From Mycobacterium sp. DL (lineage in GTDB: Bacteria > Actinomycetota > Actinomycetes > Mycobacteriales > Mycobacteriaceae), in assembly GCF_039729195.1 (NCBI RefSeq), contig NZ_CP155796.1, positions 3,162,001-3,226,000 on the forward strand: a stretch of 64,000 nt of DNA, given 5' to 3'. This document shows, one piece after another, positions 18,474 to 28,827 of this stretch (the stretch's first letter is position 1; every line of letters starts with the position of its first letter). The position numbers and the translations under genes are program-made. The notes under the pieces were generated by a model, which saw only the letters and a list, made by a program, of their open reading frames with translations, had not been told where the DNA came from and ran no database searches.

Positions 18474-19037
18474 ATGACGACGACGCGGGCGCGCAATGCG
18501 GAGGGAACTCGGGCTGAGATCCTGGCCGCCGCGCGTGCGCGATTCGGAAGCGACGGATACGAGCGCACCACCCTGCGGGCGATCGCCGCGGACGTCGGTG
18601 TCGACGCCGCGCTCGTCATCCGCTACTTCGGCAACAAGCAGCAACTCTTCGCCACCGCCGTCGAATTCACACTGGATCTGCCCGATCTGACGACGTTGAA
18701 GCCCGACGACATGGCCGCGGCGATGATGCAACGGTTCTTCGCGCTCTGGGAGGCCGAGTCCACCTTCGTCGCGCTGTTGCGCGCTGCGATGACGAGTTCG
18801 ACGGCGACCGACACGATGCGCAAGGTGTTCGCGACACAGGTTGCGCCCACCATCGCCGCGGTTGCGCCCGACAATCCGGGTCAGAGGGCGGCGCTGATCG
18901 GCTCCCTGATTCTCGGGATGGCCACGACACGCTACGTACTCGAGGCTCCGGCGGCGACGGCGATGGGCCACGACGAACTTCTCGCGTGGGTGCGCCCGAT
19001 CATCAGAGACCTTCTGGTGGGACCCGCCCCGCGGTGA
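18474..19037 (+). CDS. TetR family regulator (divergent from monooxygenase)
   Basis: 187-residue repressor. The helix-turn-helix covers about residues 10-55 (TRAEILAAARARFGSDGYERTTLRAIAADVGVDAALVIRYFGNKQQLF). The start ATG (MTTTRARNAEG) is chosen because it is the first ATG and follows operator copy 2; an upstream in-frame GTG-type start would run through the operator. It most likely controls both itself and the flavin monooxygenase. The C-terminal domain has Met/Ala-rich helices typical of a hydrophobic ligand pocket. Confidence 0.9.
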   Translation: MTTTRARNAEGTRAEILAAARARFGSDGYERTTLRAIAADVGVDAALVIRYFGNKQQLFATAVEFTLDLPDLTTLKPDDMAAAMMQRFFALWEAESTFVALLRAAMTSSTATDTMRKVFATQVAPTIAAVAPDNPGQRAALIGSLILGMATTRYVLEAPAATAMGHDELLAWVRPIIRDLLVGPAPR

Positions 19038-19042
19038 CGAAC

Positions 19043-19056
19043 CGGAACGTGTTCTA
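19043..19056. promoter_or_regulatory. Near-match to a KstR box before the thioesterase gene
   Basis: CGGAACGTGTTCTA carries the AAC-N2-GTT core and the final A of TNNAACNNGTTNNA but has C at the first position. It ends 8 nt before the GTG start at 19065 and begins 6 nt after the TetR stop. Confidence 0.4.
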
Positions 19057-19064
19057 GTCGACGG

Positions 19065-19691
19065 GTGCTGGATTACACCCGTGTCGAGAACCTCAGCGCC
19101 GCCGATGTGCAGCGGCTCCGCGCCGTCTACGAGCCGCTGACGACGTCGGTGCGCGATCTTGTCGACGCAACCATCCGCACCGAAGTCGACGCCGACGCGG
19201 TCGCCGCTGCCACCGCCGAGATCGATTCGGCCACAGCACGGTTGCGCGTGAAGCAGCGGGATCGGTCTTTCGGAATCCAGTTCGGAGCCGACGGGGATTC
19301 GATGCCGTGGGGCAACGCGGTGATCGGCGTGCGCAATCCGACCGCTCCACCACTTGTGATCCGACGGATGCCCGACGGGTCCGTGACGAGCGACTTCTAT
19401 CTGGGTGCGGCGTTCGAAGGTCCACCGGGGCACGTCCACGGCGGCGTCTCGGCCATGATCCTCGACCACGTACTCGGGGATGCGGCGAGCACACCGGGCA
19501 AACACCGTCTGACCGGGACGATCACGGTCCGCTACCGGCGACTGACGCCTTTGGGCCGGGTGCGCGCCGAGGCCAGGGTCACCCGTAGCGAGGGTTTCAA
19601 GACCTACGCCATAGGGCACCTCGCCGACGATGAGGGTGTGACGGTCGAGGCCGAAGGGGTCTTCATCGAACCGCGGTGGGCCCGGGACTGA
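19065..19691 (+). CDS. PaaI-type hotdog-fold thioesterase
   Basis: 208-residue protein whose C-terminal half is a hotdog domain: GHVHGGVSAMILDHVLG near residues 124-140 is the conserved HGG-helix of PaaI/YbdB-like acyl-CoA thioesterases, followed by the strands TGTITVRYRRLTPLGRVRAEARV. The N-terminal 80 residues are helical and not assigned. Probably hydrolyses an acyl- or aryl-CoA. GTG start; a near KstR-box palindrome sits just upstream. Its 3' end overlaps the convergent FUSC gene by 29 nt. Confidence 0.85.
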   Translation: MLDYTRVENLSAADVQRLRAVYEPLTTSVRDLVDATIRTEVDADAVAAATAEIDSATARLRVKQRDRSFGIQFGADGDSMPWGNAVIGVRNPTAPPLVIRRMPDGSVTSDFYLGAAFEGPPGHVHGGVSAMILDHVLGDAASTPGKHRLTGTITVRYRRLTPLGRVRAEARVTRSEGFKTYAIGHLADDEGVTVEAEGVFIEPRWARD

Positions 19692-21666
19692 CGGCGATCA
19701 CCGACAGATGGACGGTGATCGTGCCGATCTCCGTCACCAGCAGTCGCGCCCCGCCGTCCTCGGAGCCACGCTCGGACACCGCATCGCGCAGTCGCTGGTC
19801 GGCGGCTGCCAACTCCACGGTGTCCACCGACCACGGCGACGCCGGCGTCGGCGGGTCACCGCAGAGCGATTCGACGTACTCGTCGACGGCCAGCACGAAT
19901 TCCCGACTCCAGTCCGCCGAGCGGTTGCCGGGGAAGTTGGCTTCCAGAGTCGTGCAGGATGCGGTGACGGCGTTCAGTGCCGTCCGGTACGACCTCAGCC
20001 AGTGTCGCAATTCGCGAGTGTCGATGCGCGTGGCACCCGCAGCGGCCTCAAAAGCCGCGCGCGCCCGGAACGCCCGCTGCCACGCCGCGGACATCGTGTC
20101 GGCGGGGTTGTCGACCTCGTGCACGCAGGCCCTGATCACCGTTGCGGCGTAGTCGACCTCAGTTTTCAACAGCTCACCGGCCCGCTGCCCCAACCTGGTC
20201 AAGGCGTCATCAGGAAGCAGAACGTGGGCGATCACCGCCATCGCGCCGCCGACCAGCGAGGCGAACAACAGCGCACTCGGGGTGGCCGCGTCGCCGGTCC
20301 GGTCGATGTTGATCAGGAAGACCACGGCGGCCGTCAGCGCCGCCGACAGCGCCAGGTAGCCGACTCCGGAAGCGGCGTAGGCGATCCCGACGCAGGCGAT
20401 CGCCAGCACCGCCGACACCACCGCGCCCGGATCGATCAAGACGAGCGCGCCCGCCGCCACCACGATGCCGACGAGGCTTCCCGCCAACCGCCCCACACAA
20501 CGGGTGTAGGTGTGAGCGGTCTCGGGTCGCAGCACCATCAACACGGTCAGCGGTATCCAGTAACCTTGTGCCACTTCGGCGTAACGCTCGATGGCGCAGC
20601 CCACAGCGACGGCGACAGCCAGGCGCACTGCATGCCGGAACACCGGGGAATGCCGGTCGAGATGGCGGCGGGTCAGATCCAGCGCCGAACGCACCGAGGT
20701 CCTCAGCTCAGGCCGACGAAGACGGAGGGCGTCGGGGGAGGACGGCACAAAATCGCCCAACCGGACCGCCACCGCTTCGTGCAACTGCGTCGAGAGCCGC
20801 TGCACCACCGCCGACTCGGGTCCGGCCAGCTCGTCGGCGGCCGCGTACAGACGCCGGATCGCGGCGTCGGCGTCCCCGCGTGCGGAGCGACGGGTTTCGG
20901 CCACCGCCGCCAAGGTGTCGGCGGCTGCAGCCAACACGTCGGTCGCGGCGGGCCTGCCGGCCACGGCGACCAGAGATTTGGCGATCCGTTCGGGCAGGCC
21001 GTACCAGTCGCGGTACTCGGCCGGTCGCGATGTGGCCTGCCCGTCCTCGAGGGTGAACGCATCCCGCAGCGCGATCAGCGGTTCGGAGTCGATCGGCGGC
21101 CCCGAGAAGGCAGCTCCCTCGGACAGCACTCGGGCGTCCGCGGCCAGTGAGCGGTAGGCCGCGGAGAGCGCGCGGCGCTGGGCACGCCATCGGCGCGGCG
21201 GAGAGACCGCGATGAGGCCAGCCTGTACCAACCCGCCGACGACAACCAGTGCCGACGTCCCCAGGGTCGAGGACACCGTAGGCGGCACGGGGGGCGTGAT
21301 GACCAGTAACGCAGCCGATGCCGCTCCGATCAATCCGGCATGGGCGCCCAGAGCCCACGGCATCGCCGCGCCGAAACACCAGAGCGCAGCCACGATCACG
21401 AAGACCACCGGGTACGCCGACGTCAAGGCCCCCAGCAGGACAGCCACACCCAACAGCGCCGAGACCGCAGCGACCAGTGGGATACGCGCCCGCGGACTGT
21501 CCTGCAACGCGGTGGCCCCGGCGATCGCGGCCGCCCCTGCAACGGCAGTGGCCGAGCCCCCCGGACCCCAGTTCACCGCGATCACCGTGACCGCCACGAT
21601 GCCCAGCAGGCTTCGCAGCACCGCGGCGGGATCCGGCACCTCCGGCAGCGTCAAGCCCTTGATCAC
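19663..21666 (-). CDS. FUSC family membrane transporter
   Basis: 667-residue inner-membrane protein. Two hydrophobic blocks (residues about 15-160 and 350-500) each hold about five to six TM segments, separated and followed by soluble helical domains, the FUSC/YccS/AaeB layout. The second block has the FUSC-2 signature region YWIPLTVLMVLRPETAHTYTRCVGRLAGSLVGIVVAAG. Family members export aromatic acids; substrate here is unknown. GTG start lies only 32 nt from the divergent EthD-like gene, leaving a very short shared promoter region. Confidence 0.88.
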   Translation of the reverse strand: MIKGLTLPEVPDPAAVLRSLLGIVAVTVIAVNWGPGGSATAVAGAAAIAGATALQDSPRARIPLVAAVSALLGVAVLLGALTSAYPVVFVIVAALWCFGAAMPWALGAHAGLIGAASAALLVITPPVPPTVSSTLGTSALVVVGGLVQAGLIAVSPPRRWRAQRRALSAAYRSLAADARVLSEGAAFSGPPIDSEPLIALRDAFTLEDGQATSRPAEYRDWYGLPERIAKSLVAVAGRPAATDVLAAAADTLAAVAETRRSARGDADAAIRRLYAAADELAGPESAVVQRLSTQLHEAVAVRLGDFVPSSPDALRLRRPELRTSVRSALDLTRRHLDRHSPVFRHAVRLAVAVAVGCAIERYAEVAQGYWIPLTVLMVLRPETAHTYTRCVGRLAGSLVGIVVAAGALVLIDPGAVVSAVLAIACVGIAYAASGVGYLALSAALTAAVVFLINIDRTGDAATPSALLFASLVGGAMAVIAHVLLPDDALTRLGQRAGELLKTEVDYAATVIRACVHEVDNPADTMSAAWQRAFRARAAFEAAAGATRIDTRELRHWLRSYRTALNAVTASCTTLEANFPGNRSADWSREFVLAVDEYVESLCGDPPTPASPWSVDTVELAAADQRLRDAVSERGSEDGGARLLVTEIGTITVHLSVIAVSPGPTAVR

Positions 21667-21698
21667 CTGTCCATTCTGGCCCGGGCTATGTTCGCCCA

Positions 21699-22418
21699 GT
21701 GGAGAAAGTCATCATCACCCTGCGGGGGACCCCCGGCGACGACGCGTGGTGCACCCGACTGCGCACCGAGATCGCCCAGGATCTGCTGGACACCGAGGTG
21801 CCCGGTCTGGCGATCAACGTCCGCGACGCAGTGGTCGCCGACTCACTGATGACGCTCACGACGCTCGACCCACCGGTGATCGCATTGGTCACCCTGTGGA
21901 CCCAGCAGTGCTACGGCGAGCAGATCCGCACGGCCACAACTCTGTTGAGCGGGCTGTGCGAACACGTCGCCGCATACCTGGTGACCGAGTCGGTTCCCTT
22001 GCCGCCTCCGGTCACCGAGCCCGGCGAACGGACTCCGGGGTTCGCCAACGTCGCGCTGCTGCGTCGGCCGGCCGAACTGGACGAGGCGACGTGGCTGGAC
22101 CGCTGGCACAACAATCACACCCAGGTCGCCATCGACACCCAGTCGACTTTCGGTTACGTCCAGAACGCTGTGGTCCGGGCACTCACCGAGGACGCTCCGC
22201 CGATCTCGGCGATCGTCGAGGAACTCTTCCCGATCGAGGCGACCTCTGATCTGCACGTGTTCTTCGGTGCAGCCGACGACGACCAACTCAACGACCGCAT
22301 GACACGCATGGTGGCCAGCACGTCGGCGTTCGGGGCCAACCGCGACGTCGACACCGTGCCGACGAGCCGCTACGTGCTTCGCACGGCGTTCGCGCCGGCG
22401 GCTACGCTGCAGCCGTGA
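21699..22418 (+). CDS. EthD-like dimeric alpha/beta-barrel protein
   Basis: 239-residue protein. The second half has an EthD-type pattern (LLRRPAELDEATWLDRWHNNHTQVAIDTQSTFGYVQNAVVRAL), which in this superfamily forms a ferredoxin-like dimeric barrel; the first half (MEKVIITLRGTPGDDAWCTRLRTEI) could be a second, diverged copy. No catalytic role is established. GTG start; the stop overlaps the GTG of the enoyl-CoA hydratase gene (GTGA), so the two are coupled and this protein may belong to the same CoA-ester degradation step. Confidence 0.75.
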   Translation: MEKVIITLRGTPGDDAWCTRLRTEIAQDLLDTEVPGLAINVRDAVVADSLMTLTTLDPPVIALVTLWTQQCYGEQIRTATTLLSGLCEHVAAYLVTESVPLPPPVTEPGERTPGFANVALLRRPAELDEATWLDRWHNNHTQVAIDTQSTFGYVQNAVVRALTEDAPPISAIVEELFPIEATSDLHVFFGAADDDQLNDRMTRMVASTSAFGANRDVDTVPTSRYVLRTAFAPAATLQP

Positions 22419-23173
22419 CTCTGCAGATCACCGACGACAACCGGGTCCGCACCCTGCTTCTCGACCGGCCCGAGGCGCTCAACGCGTTCAACGAAGAGCT
22501 CTACCTCGCCACCGCGACGGCGTTGCGCGACGCGGCCGACGACCCCGAGATCGCGGTCGTGTTGATCACCGGCGCGGGCCGGGCGTTCAGTGCCGGCAAC
22601 GACCTCAAGGAGATGCAGGCACGTATCGAGGATTCGTCGCTGAGCTCGGACGGCAGCCACTTTTCGACGATGATCAGTGCGCTGACCGAACTCCCGAAGC
22701 CGCTGATCTGCGCGGTTAACGGTGTCGGCCTGGGGATCGGCACGACGCTCCTCGGCTACGCCGATCTGGTGTTCATGTCGACAACCGCCCGGCTGAAGTG
22801 CCCGTTCACCAGCCTCGGTGTCGCACCGGAAGCGGCATCGTCGTATCTACTGCCGCAGCTGATCGGCAGGCAGAACGCGTCGTGGCTGCTGTTGTCCTCG
22901 GAATGGGTTGACGCAGCCGAGGCCCAGCGGATGGGTATCGCCTGGAAGGTCTGCGAGCCCGAGGATCTGATGCCGGAAGCCCGTAGGCACGCGGAAATCC
23001 TTGCCTCACGCTCGATCCCGAGCCTGATGGCCGTCAAACAGACGATCGTCGACCCGTACCGGGCGGGGATCGCAGCAGCCACCGAACGCGAGAACGCCCA
23101 CTTCATGGAATTGCTCGGGGGAGCCGCCAACGCCGCCGCCCTCGCGGAGTTCACCGGTCAGCGCAAGGGCTGA
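22415..23173 (+). CDS. Enoyl-CoA hydratase/isomerase family protein
   Basis: 252-residue crotonase-fold enzyme. The N-terminal half has the first oxyanion-hole region AGRAFSAGNDLKEM near residue 55-68, and KPLICAVNGVGLGIGTTLLGYADLVFM supplies the second oxyanion hole. The catalytic Glu candidate is in LGVAPEAASSYLLPQLIG near residue 130-147. It likely acts in fatty-acid or aromatic-CoA beta-oxidation. It is coupled by a 4-nt overlap to the EthD-like gene. Hydratase versus isomerase cannot be decided from the sequence. Confidence 0.9.
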   Translation: MTLQITDDNRVRTLLLDRPEALNAFNEELYLATATALRDAADDPEIAVVLITGAGRAFSAGNDLKEMQARIEDSSLSSDGSHFSTMISALTELPKPLICAVNGVGLGIGTTLLGYADLVFMSTTARLKCPFTSLGVAPEAASSYLLPQLIGRQNASWLLLSSEWVDAAEAQRMGIAWKVCEPEDLMPEARRHAEILASRSIPSLMAVKQTIVDPYRAGIAAATERENAHFMELLGGAANAAALAEFTGQRKG

Positions 23174-23176
23174 GCG

Positions 23177-23374
23177 CTAACGACTGACCGTCTCCGCGGC
23201 GGAGTCGACCGCCGCAAAATGAGCCTCGATCATCGCTCGCAGCGTTCGCCGACATCTGCCGCAGTCACCGCCGGCGCCGCACGCGGCGGCGATCTCTCTT
23301 GATGTCCGCGCACCGTTGGCCACGATCTCACTGACCACGTGGCTCGTGGTTCCGGTGCACAGACAGACGAACAT
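23177..23374 (-). CDS. bfd: Bacterioferritin-associated ferredoxin (Bfd)
   Basis: Small 65-residue [2Fe-2S] protein: the four cysteine ligands are in MFVCLCTGT (two) and CGAGGDCGRC (last two), within the standard BFD-like fold ANGARTSREIAAACG. Bfd reduces the haem of bacterioferritin to release stored iron. The ATG lies 8 nt downstream of the neighbouring hypothetical gene's stop on the same strand, so it is the second gene of a two-gene operon that carries an IdeR-like box, divergent from bacterioferritin. This context supports the function strongly. Confidence 0.92.
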   Translation of the reverse strand: MFVCLCTGTTSHVVSEIVANGARTSREIAAACGAGGDCGRCRRTLRAMIEAHFAAVDSAAETVSR

Positions 23375-23382
23375 CGGTGGCC

Positions 23383-24015
23383 CTACCCCTGCTCGCCGAC
23401 ACTCATCAGATGAGCGAACCTGCCGACGAACCGGGTGGGATAGGCACCCAGTCCGGCGTTCGTCATCCACTCGGCCGCCGCGTCGGGGTGCTCGATCCAC
23501 TGCCTCGCGTTGGCCTCGCCGTCGATTTCCTGCAGGATCAGCACCTCGTGGCCGTCGTCGAAGGCACGGTAGACCCAGATCTTGCGGACGCCGCCCTGCT
23601 TGAATCGCTCGAGGCCGTCGTGCACCTTGACCATCAGCGCGGGCACATCCTCGACCGAGGACATGACGCCCACCACGACGCGGCCGATGTGTTCCTCGGG
23701 AGTGGGCGGGTCGAGATCGATCTTCTCGACGACTTCTCCTCCGAAGATCGGCGGAATATCGTCGGCGCCGGAGATATCGAACCATTCGAAGATCGCGGGC
23801 GACCTGAGGACATCCCGAATCGAGCTGGCATGTCGAATTCCGATTGTCACCAGGACCCGCCGCGGTTCCCATATCGATTCATAGAGAACCACATGATGGG
23901 CGCCCATCGACTGAAGTCCGTCGTGGTGTTTCTTCAGCCATTCCCACATTCGGTCGACATCATCGACGCGGAAATCGCAGGCAAGAATGAATGAGTGCAA
24001 ATCATACTCACCCAT
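23383..24015 (-). CDS. Internally duplicated hypothetical protein with IdeR-like box
   Basis: 210 residues, cytoplasmic, not recognised as a named family. It consists of two similar halves: HDGLQSMGAHHVVLYES...RVLVTIGIRHASSIRDVLRSPAIFEWFDISG and HDGLERFKQGGVRKIWVYRAFD...EVLILQEIDGEANARQWIEHPDAAAEW. Shared spacing (HDGL, a Tyr, a VL strand, P...EW) suggests two ferredoxin-like alpha/beta units packed as one barrel, as in dimeric alpha-beta barrel proteins. AAGGA ribosome site 6 nt before the ATG. It shares an operon with Bfd and a divergent promoter with bacterioferritin, so a role in iron or haem handling is inferred, not shown. Confidence 0.75.
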   Translation of the reverse strand: MGEYDLHSFILACDFRVDDVDRMWEWLKKHHDGLQSMGAHHVVLYESIWEPRRVLVTIGIRHASSIRDVLRSPAIFEWFDISGADDIPPIFGGEVVEKIDLDPPTPEEHIGRVVVGVMSSVEDVPALMVKVHDGLERFKQGGVRKIWVYRAFDDGHEVLILQEIDGEANARQWIEHPDAAAEWMTNAGLGAYPTRFVGRFAHLMSVGEQG

Positions 24016-24050
24016 TGGTTATCCTTACCTGATCGCGGCGCGCTGAAGAG

Positions 24051-24069
24051 TTAGCAGAGTCTAACCTTA
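24051..24069. promoter_or_regulatory. IdeR (iron box) candidate
   Basis: The 19-nt site beginning TTAGCAGAG and ending CTAACCTTA matches 14 of 19 positions of the mycobacterial IdeR consensus. It is 36 nt upstream of the hypothetical-bfd operon start and 198 nt upstream of bacterioferritin. A second partly overlapping half-site (TTAGCCTA) follows. It could repress the bfd operon, activate bacterioferritin, or both. Confidence 0.65.
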
Positions 24070-24266
24070 CTTAGCCTAGGCAGTCCAGACCGGCAGGCCG
24101 GTATGTGTTCCATCGCCCCCCGCGGTCCGAGAGTTCCCGCCAAAACACGCCGCCCACAGCGATAATGGCGCGCACTCAGCGGTCGTTCTGCACTAGATTG
24201 GACGTACGCGCAACAGCCCGTGCAGATAGCGAACGCGAACAGTCATCCAGGTGTTGAGGAGTAGTC

Positions 24267-24746
24267 ATGCAAGGCGATCCCGAGGTTCTCAAGCTGCTCA
24301 ATGAGCAATTGACGAGCGAACTCACGGCGATCAATCAGTATTTCCTGCATTCCAAGATGCAGGACAATTGGGGATTCACCGAATTGGCGGAGCACACCCG
24401 CAAAGAATCATTCGAAGAAATGGTGCACGCCGAGGAAATCACCGATCGCATTCTCATTCTGGACGGACTACCCAACTATCAGCGGCTGTTCTCCCTGCGG
24501 GTGGGCCAGACCCTGCGTGAACAGTTCGAAGCCGATCTCGCGATCGAGTACGAGGTCGTCGGCCGCCTGCGACCGGGCGTCATCATGTGCCGCGAGAAAG
24601 GTGACGCCACCTCGGCGAACCTCCTCGAGAAGATCCTCGCCGACGAGGAGTTGCACATCGACTACCTCGAGACCCAACTCGAGCTGATGGGCAAGCTCGG
24701 CGAGGAGCTGTACTCGGCCCAGTGCGTGGCCCGCCCGCCAAAGTAA
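24267..24746 (+). CDS. bfrA: Bacterioferritin
   Basis: 159-residue iron-storage protein assembling into a 24-mer haem-containing shell. The ferroxidase ligands are in LTSELTAINQYFLHSKM (Glu18 region), ESFEEMVHAEEITDRI (Glu51, His54 of EMVH) and GDATSANLLEKILADEELHIDYLETQ (Glu94, Glu127, His130); the haem Met lies in the helix around residue 52 (EEMVHAEE). Start ATG has a GAGGAGT ribosome site. It is divergent from the bfd operon, and the intergenic region contains an IdeR-like box. Confidence 0.95.
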   Translation: MQGDPEVLKLLNEQLTSELTAINQYFLHSKMQDNWGFTELAEHTRKESFEEMVHAEEITDRILILDGLPNYQRLFSLRVGQTLREQFEADLAIEYEVVGRLRPGVIMCREKGDATSANLLEKILADEELHIDYLETQLELMGKLGEELYSAQCVARPPK

Positions 24747-24827
24747 CCGGTTCGGACGTTATCGGTTCGGGCGGCGCCCCGGCGGGGAATATCTCGCTGG
24801 GTGCCGTAACTTTCCTAGATGGCCTAA

Positions 24828-26915
<2,088 letters not shown>

Positions 26916-26918
<3 letters not shown>

Positions 26919-26929
26919 AACACGTTACA
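26916..26929. promoter_or_regulatory. KstR-type palindrome before CMD-GS-amidohydrolase genes
   Basis: TGAAACACGTTACA fits TNNAACNNGTTNNA at all eight fixed bases. It ends 8 nt before the ATG at 26938 and starts in the stop region of the transporter gene. Confidence 0.5.
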
Positions 26930-26937
26930 ATTCATCG

Positions 26938-27420
26938 ATGAGCCGAATCGGAGACTTCGCCGACGATGACGTGAGCGCTTTCGCGGTCAAGTCGCCCGAC
27001 CTGGGCACCGCAATGGCGAAGTTCTCCAACGCGGTCTACACCAAGAACCGGTTGCCGATGAGGGTCCGGGAAGCGGCGCGGATCGTGATCGCCTATGCGA
27101 ACGAGTGTGTGGTCTGCCAGAACACGCGCGACTCGGAGGGCGAGGCCAACGGCATCGACGAGGAGTTCTACGACTACGCCACGCAATGGCGGACCTGGCC
27201 GGGCTACAGCGACACCGAGCGCATCGCGATGGAGTTCGCGCACCGGTTCGCCACCGACCACACCGGGTTACGGGACGACGAGGATTTCTGGGAGCGCGCG
27301 AGCGTGCACTTCGACGACGAGATGCTGACGGATCTGGCGATCTCGTGTGCGATGTGGGTCGGCATGGGCCGCATGCTCCGGACCCTCGACATCGGCCAAA
27401 GCTGCAAGATCACGCTGTAG
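26938..27420 (+). CDS. Carboxymuconolactone decarboxylase family protein
   Basis: 160-residue AhpD/CMD-fold protein. The redox CxxC is present in ANECVVCQNTRDSEG near residue 55-60, and the following helices fit the family (DLAISCAMWVGMGRMLRTLDI). The CxxC points to a peroxidase-like redox role (AhpD-type) rather than decarboxylation. The start ATG gives MSRIGDFADDDV and follows a KstR-like palindrome. It is 33 nt upstream of the glutamine-synthetase-like gene and probably in the same transcript. Confidence 0.85.
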   Translation: MSRIGDFADDDVSAFAVKSPDLGTAMAKFSNAVYTKNRLPMRVREAARIVIAYANECVVCQNTRDSEGEANGIDEEFYDYATQWRTWPGYSDTERIAMEFAHRFATDHTGLRDDEDFWERASVHFDDEMLTDLAISCAMWVGMGRMLRTLDIGQSCKITL

Positions 27421-27453
27421 TTCTGTGGCGCGACGGCACCGGGCCTGGTAGGG

Positions 27454-28827
27454 ATGGCTGACATGGCCGCCAAACCGCTCGCCGCCGCAGCCATCGCTCA
27501 GCTGGAGACCGATCTCGTTTCGGATGGGGTCTCCACCCTGATCGGCACGGTCGTCAACTCCGCGGGACTCACCCATGCCAAGACGGTGCCACTGCGCAGA
27601 ATGGGTGCATTCGCCGATCCCGGACTGGGCGCGAGCCCGGTCTGGCATGTGTTCGCCATCGATCAGGCCGGCATCGTCTTCGGCGAATCCACCGGAGTGG
27701 TGGGGGACCAGCGAATCCGCATCGACCTCGGCGCGCTGCGCATTCTCGGTGACGGGTTCGCCTGGGCCCCCGGCTCTTTCTTCCGCCAGGACGGCACCCC
27801 GGATCCCTACTGCGCCCGGGGGGCACTGCACCGGATCCAGACCCGGCTGTCCGACGCCGGGATCGACGCCCTGGTCGGTCACGAGATGGAGTTCGTCCTC
27901 GTGGGTCCGGGCGGCGAGCGCCTGCCCTCGCACATGTGGGCGCAGTACGGGTTGGCCGGGGTGCTCGAATTCGAGGGCTTCGTCCGCGATGTCACCGACG
28001 CCGCCACCGCGTCCGGAGTGGCGATCGAACAGTTCCATCCCGAGTACGGGGCGAACCAGTTCGAGATCTCGCTGGCCCCGCAGGACCCCGTGGCCGCAGC
28101 CGATCAGCTGATCTTGATGCGGATCATCGTCGGCCGGGTCGCCCGCCGGTACGGGATGCGGGTCAGTCTGTCGCCGGTCCCGTTCGCCGGAAGCGTCGGA
28201 TCTGGTGCCCATCAGCACTTTTCACTCACCCGCGGTGACACCCCGCTGTTCTCCGGCGGCGAGGGTGCCGAGGGGATGACGACTGAGGGAGCGTCCGCGG
28301 TCGCGGGTGTGCTCGCCGCACTGACGCAGGCCCAGGGCGTGTTCTGCGGTTCGATCGTGTCGGGTCTACGCATGCAGCCCGGTCACTGGTCGGGTGCTTT
28401 CACCTGCTGGGGCACCGAGAACCGGGAGGCCGCTGTGCGCTTCCTGCCCGCCGGTCCGGCCAACCCGCACGGCGGCCACGTCGAGGTCAAAGTGGTTGAT
28501 CCATCGGCGAACCCGTACCTCGCATCGGCCGCGATCCTCGGCGCGGCGCTGGGCGGAATCGAGGGCGCGCTGACTCTGCCCGAGCAGGTCACCGTCGACC
28601 CCGCCACCCTGACCGACGCGCAGCGCGAATCGGCAGGCGTCGGTCTGCTGTCGCAGGATCAAGCCGAGGCGATCGACGCGCTCGACCGATCCGCGCTGCT
28701 GAGAACTGTTCTCGGGGACGAAGTGGTCGACGCGGTGGTTGCGGTGCGGCGCTACGAACATCAGAACTTCGCCGATCTGAGTGCCGACGAGCTCGCCGAC
28801 AAGTTCCGCCTCGCCTGGAGTGGGTGA
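27454..28827 (+). CDS. Glutamine synthetase family protein (gamma-glutamyl ligase type)
   Basis: 457-residue cytoplasmic ATP-dependent ligase of the glutamine synthetase fold. The metal/ATP signatures are GHEMEFVLVG (first Glu pair), EYGANQFEISLAP, GSGAHQHFSL and a C-terminal VKVVDPSANPYLASAAILGAALGGIEG. The classic GS ammonia/adenylylation loops are altered, as in GlnA3/GlnA4/PuuA and FluG-like paralogues that gamma-glutamylate amines. The gene directly abuts the amidohydrolase (stop and GTG adjacent), the same two modules that are fused in FluG. Ammonia assimilation is unlikely to be its main job; the amine substrate is unknown. Confidence 0.85.
   Translation: MADMAAKPLAAAAIAQLETDLVSDGVSTLIGTVVNSAGLTHAKTVPLRRMGAFADPGLGASPVWHVFAIDQAGIVFGESTGVVGDQRIRIDLGALRILGDGFAWAPGSFFRQDGTPDPYCARGALHRIQTRLSDAGIDALVGHEMEFVLVGPGGERLPSHMWAQYGLAGVLEFEGFVRDVTDAATASGVAIEQFHPEYGANQFEISLAPQDPVAAADQLILMRIIVGRVARRYGMRVSLSPVPFAGSVGSGAHQHFSLTRGDTPLFSGGEGAEGMTTEGASAVAGVLAALTQAQGVFCGSIVSGLRMQPGHWSGAFTCWGTENREAAVRFLPAGPANPHGGHVEVKVVDPSANPYLASAAILGAALGGIEGALTLPEQVTVDPATLTDAQRESAGVGLLSQDQAEAIDALDRSALLRTVLGDEVVDAVVAVRRYEHQNFADLSADELADKFRLAWSG

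Noticed and set aside
28681..28720. GAGAACTGTTCTCGGG palindrome
   Set aside because: Lies in the coding region of the GS-like gene and has a 1-nt spacer, so it is not a KstR or LexA site.
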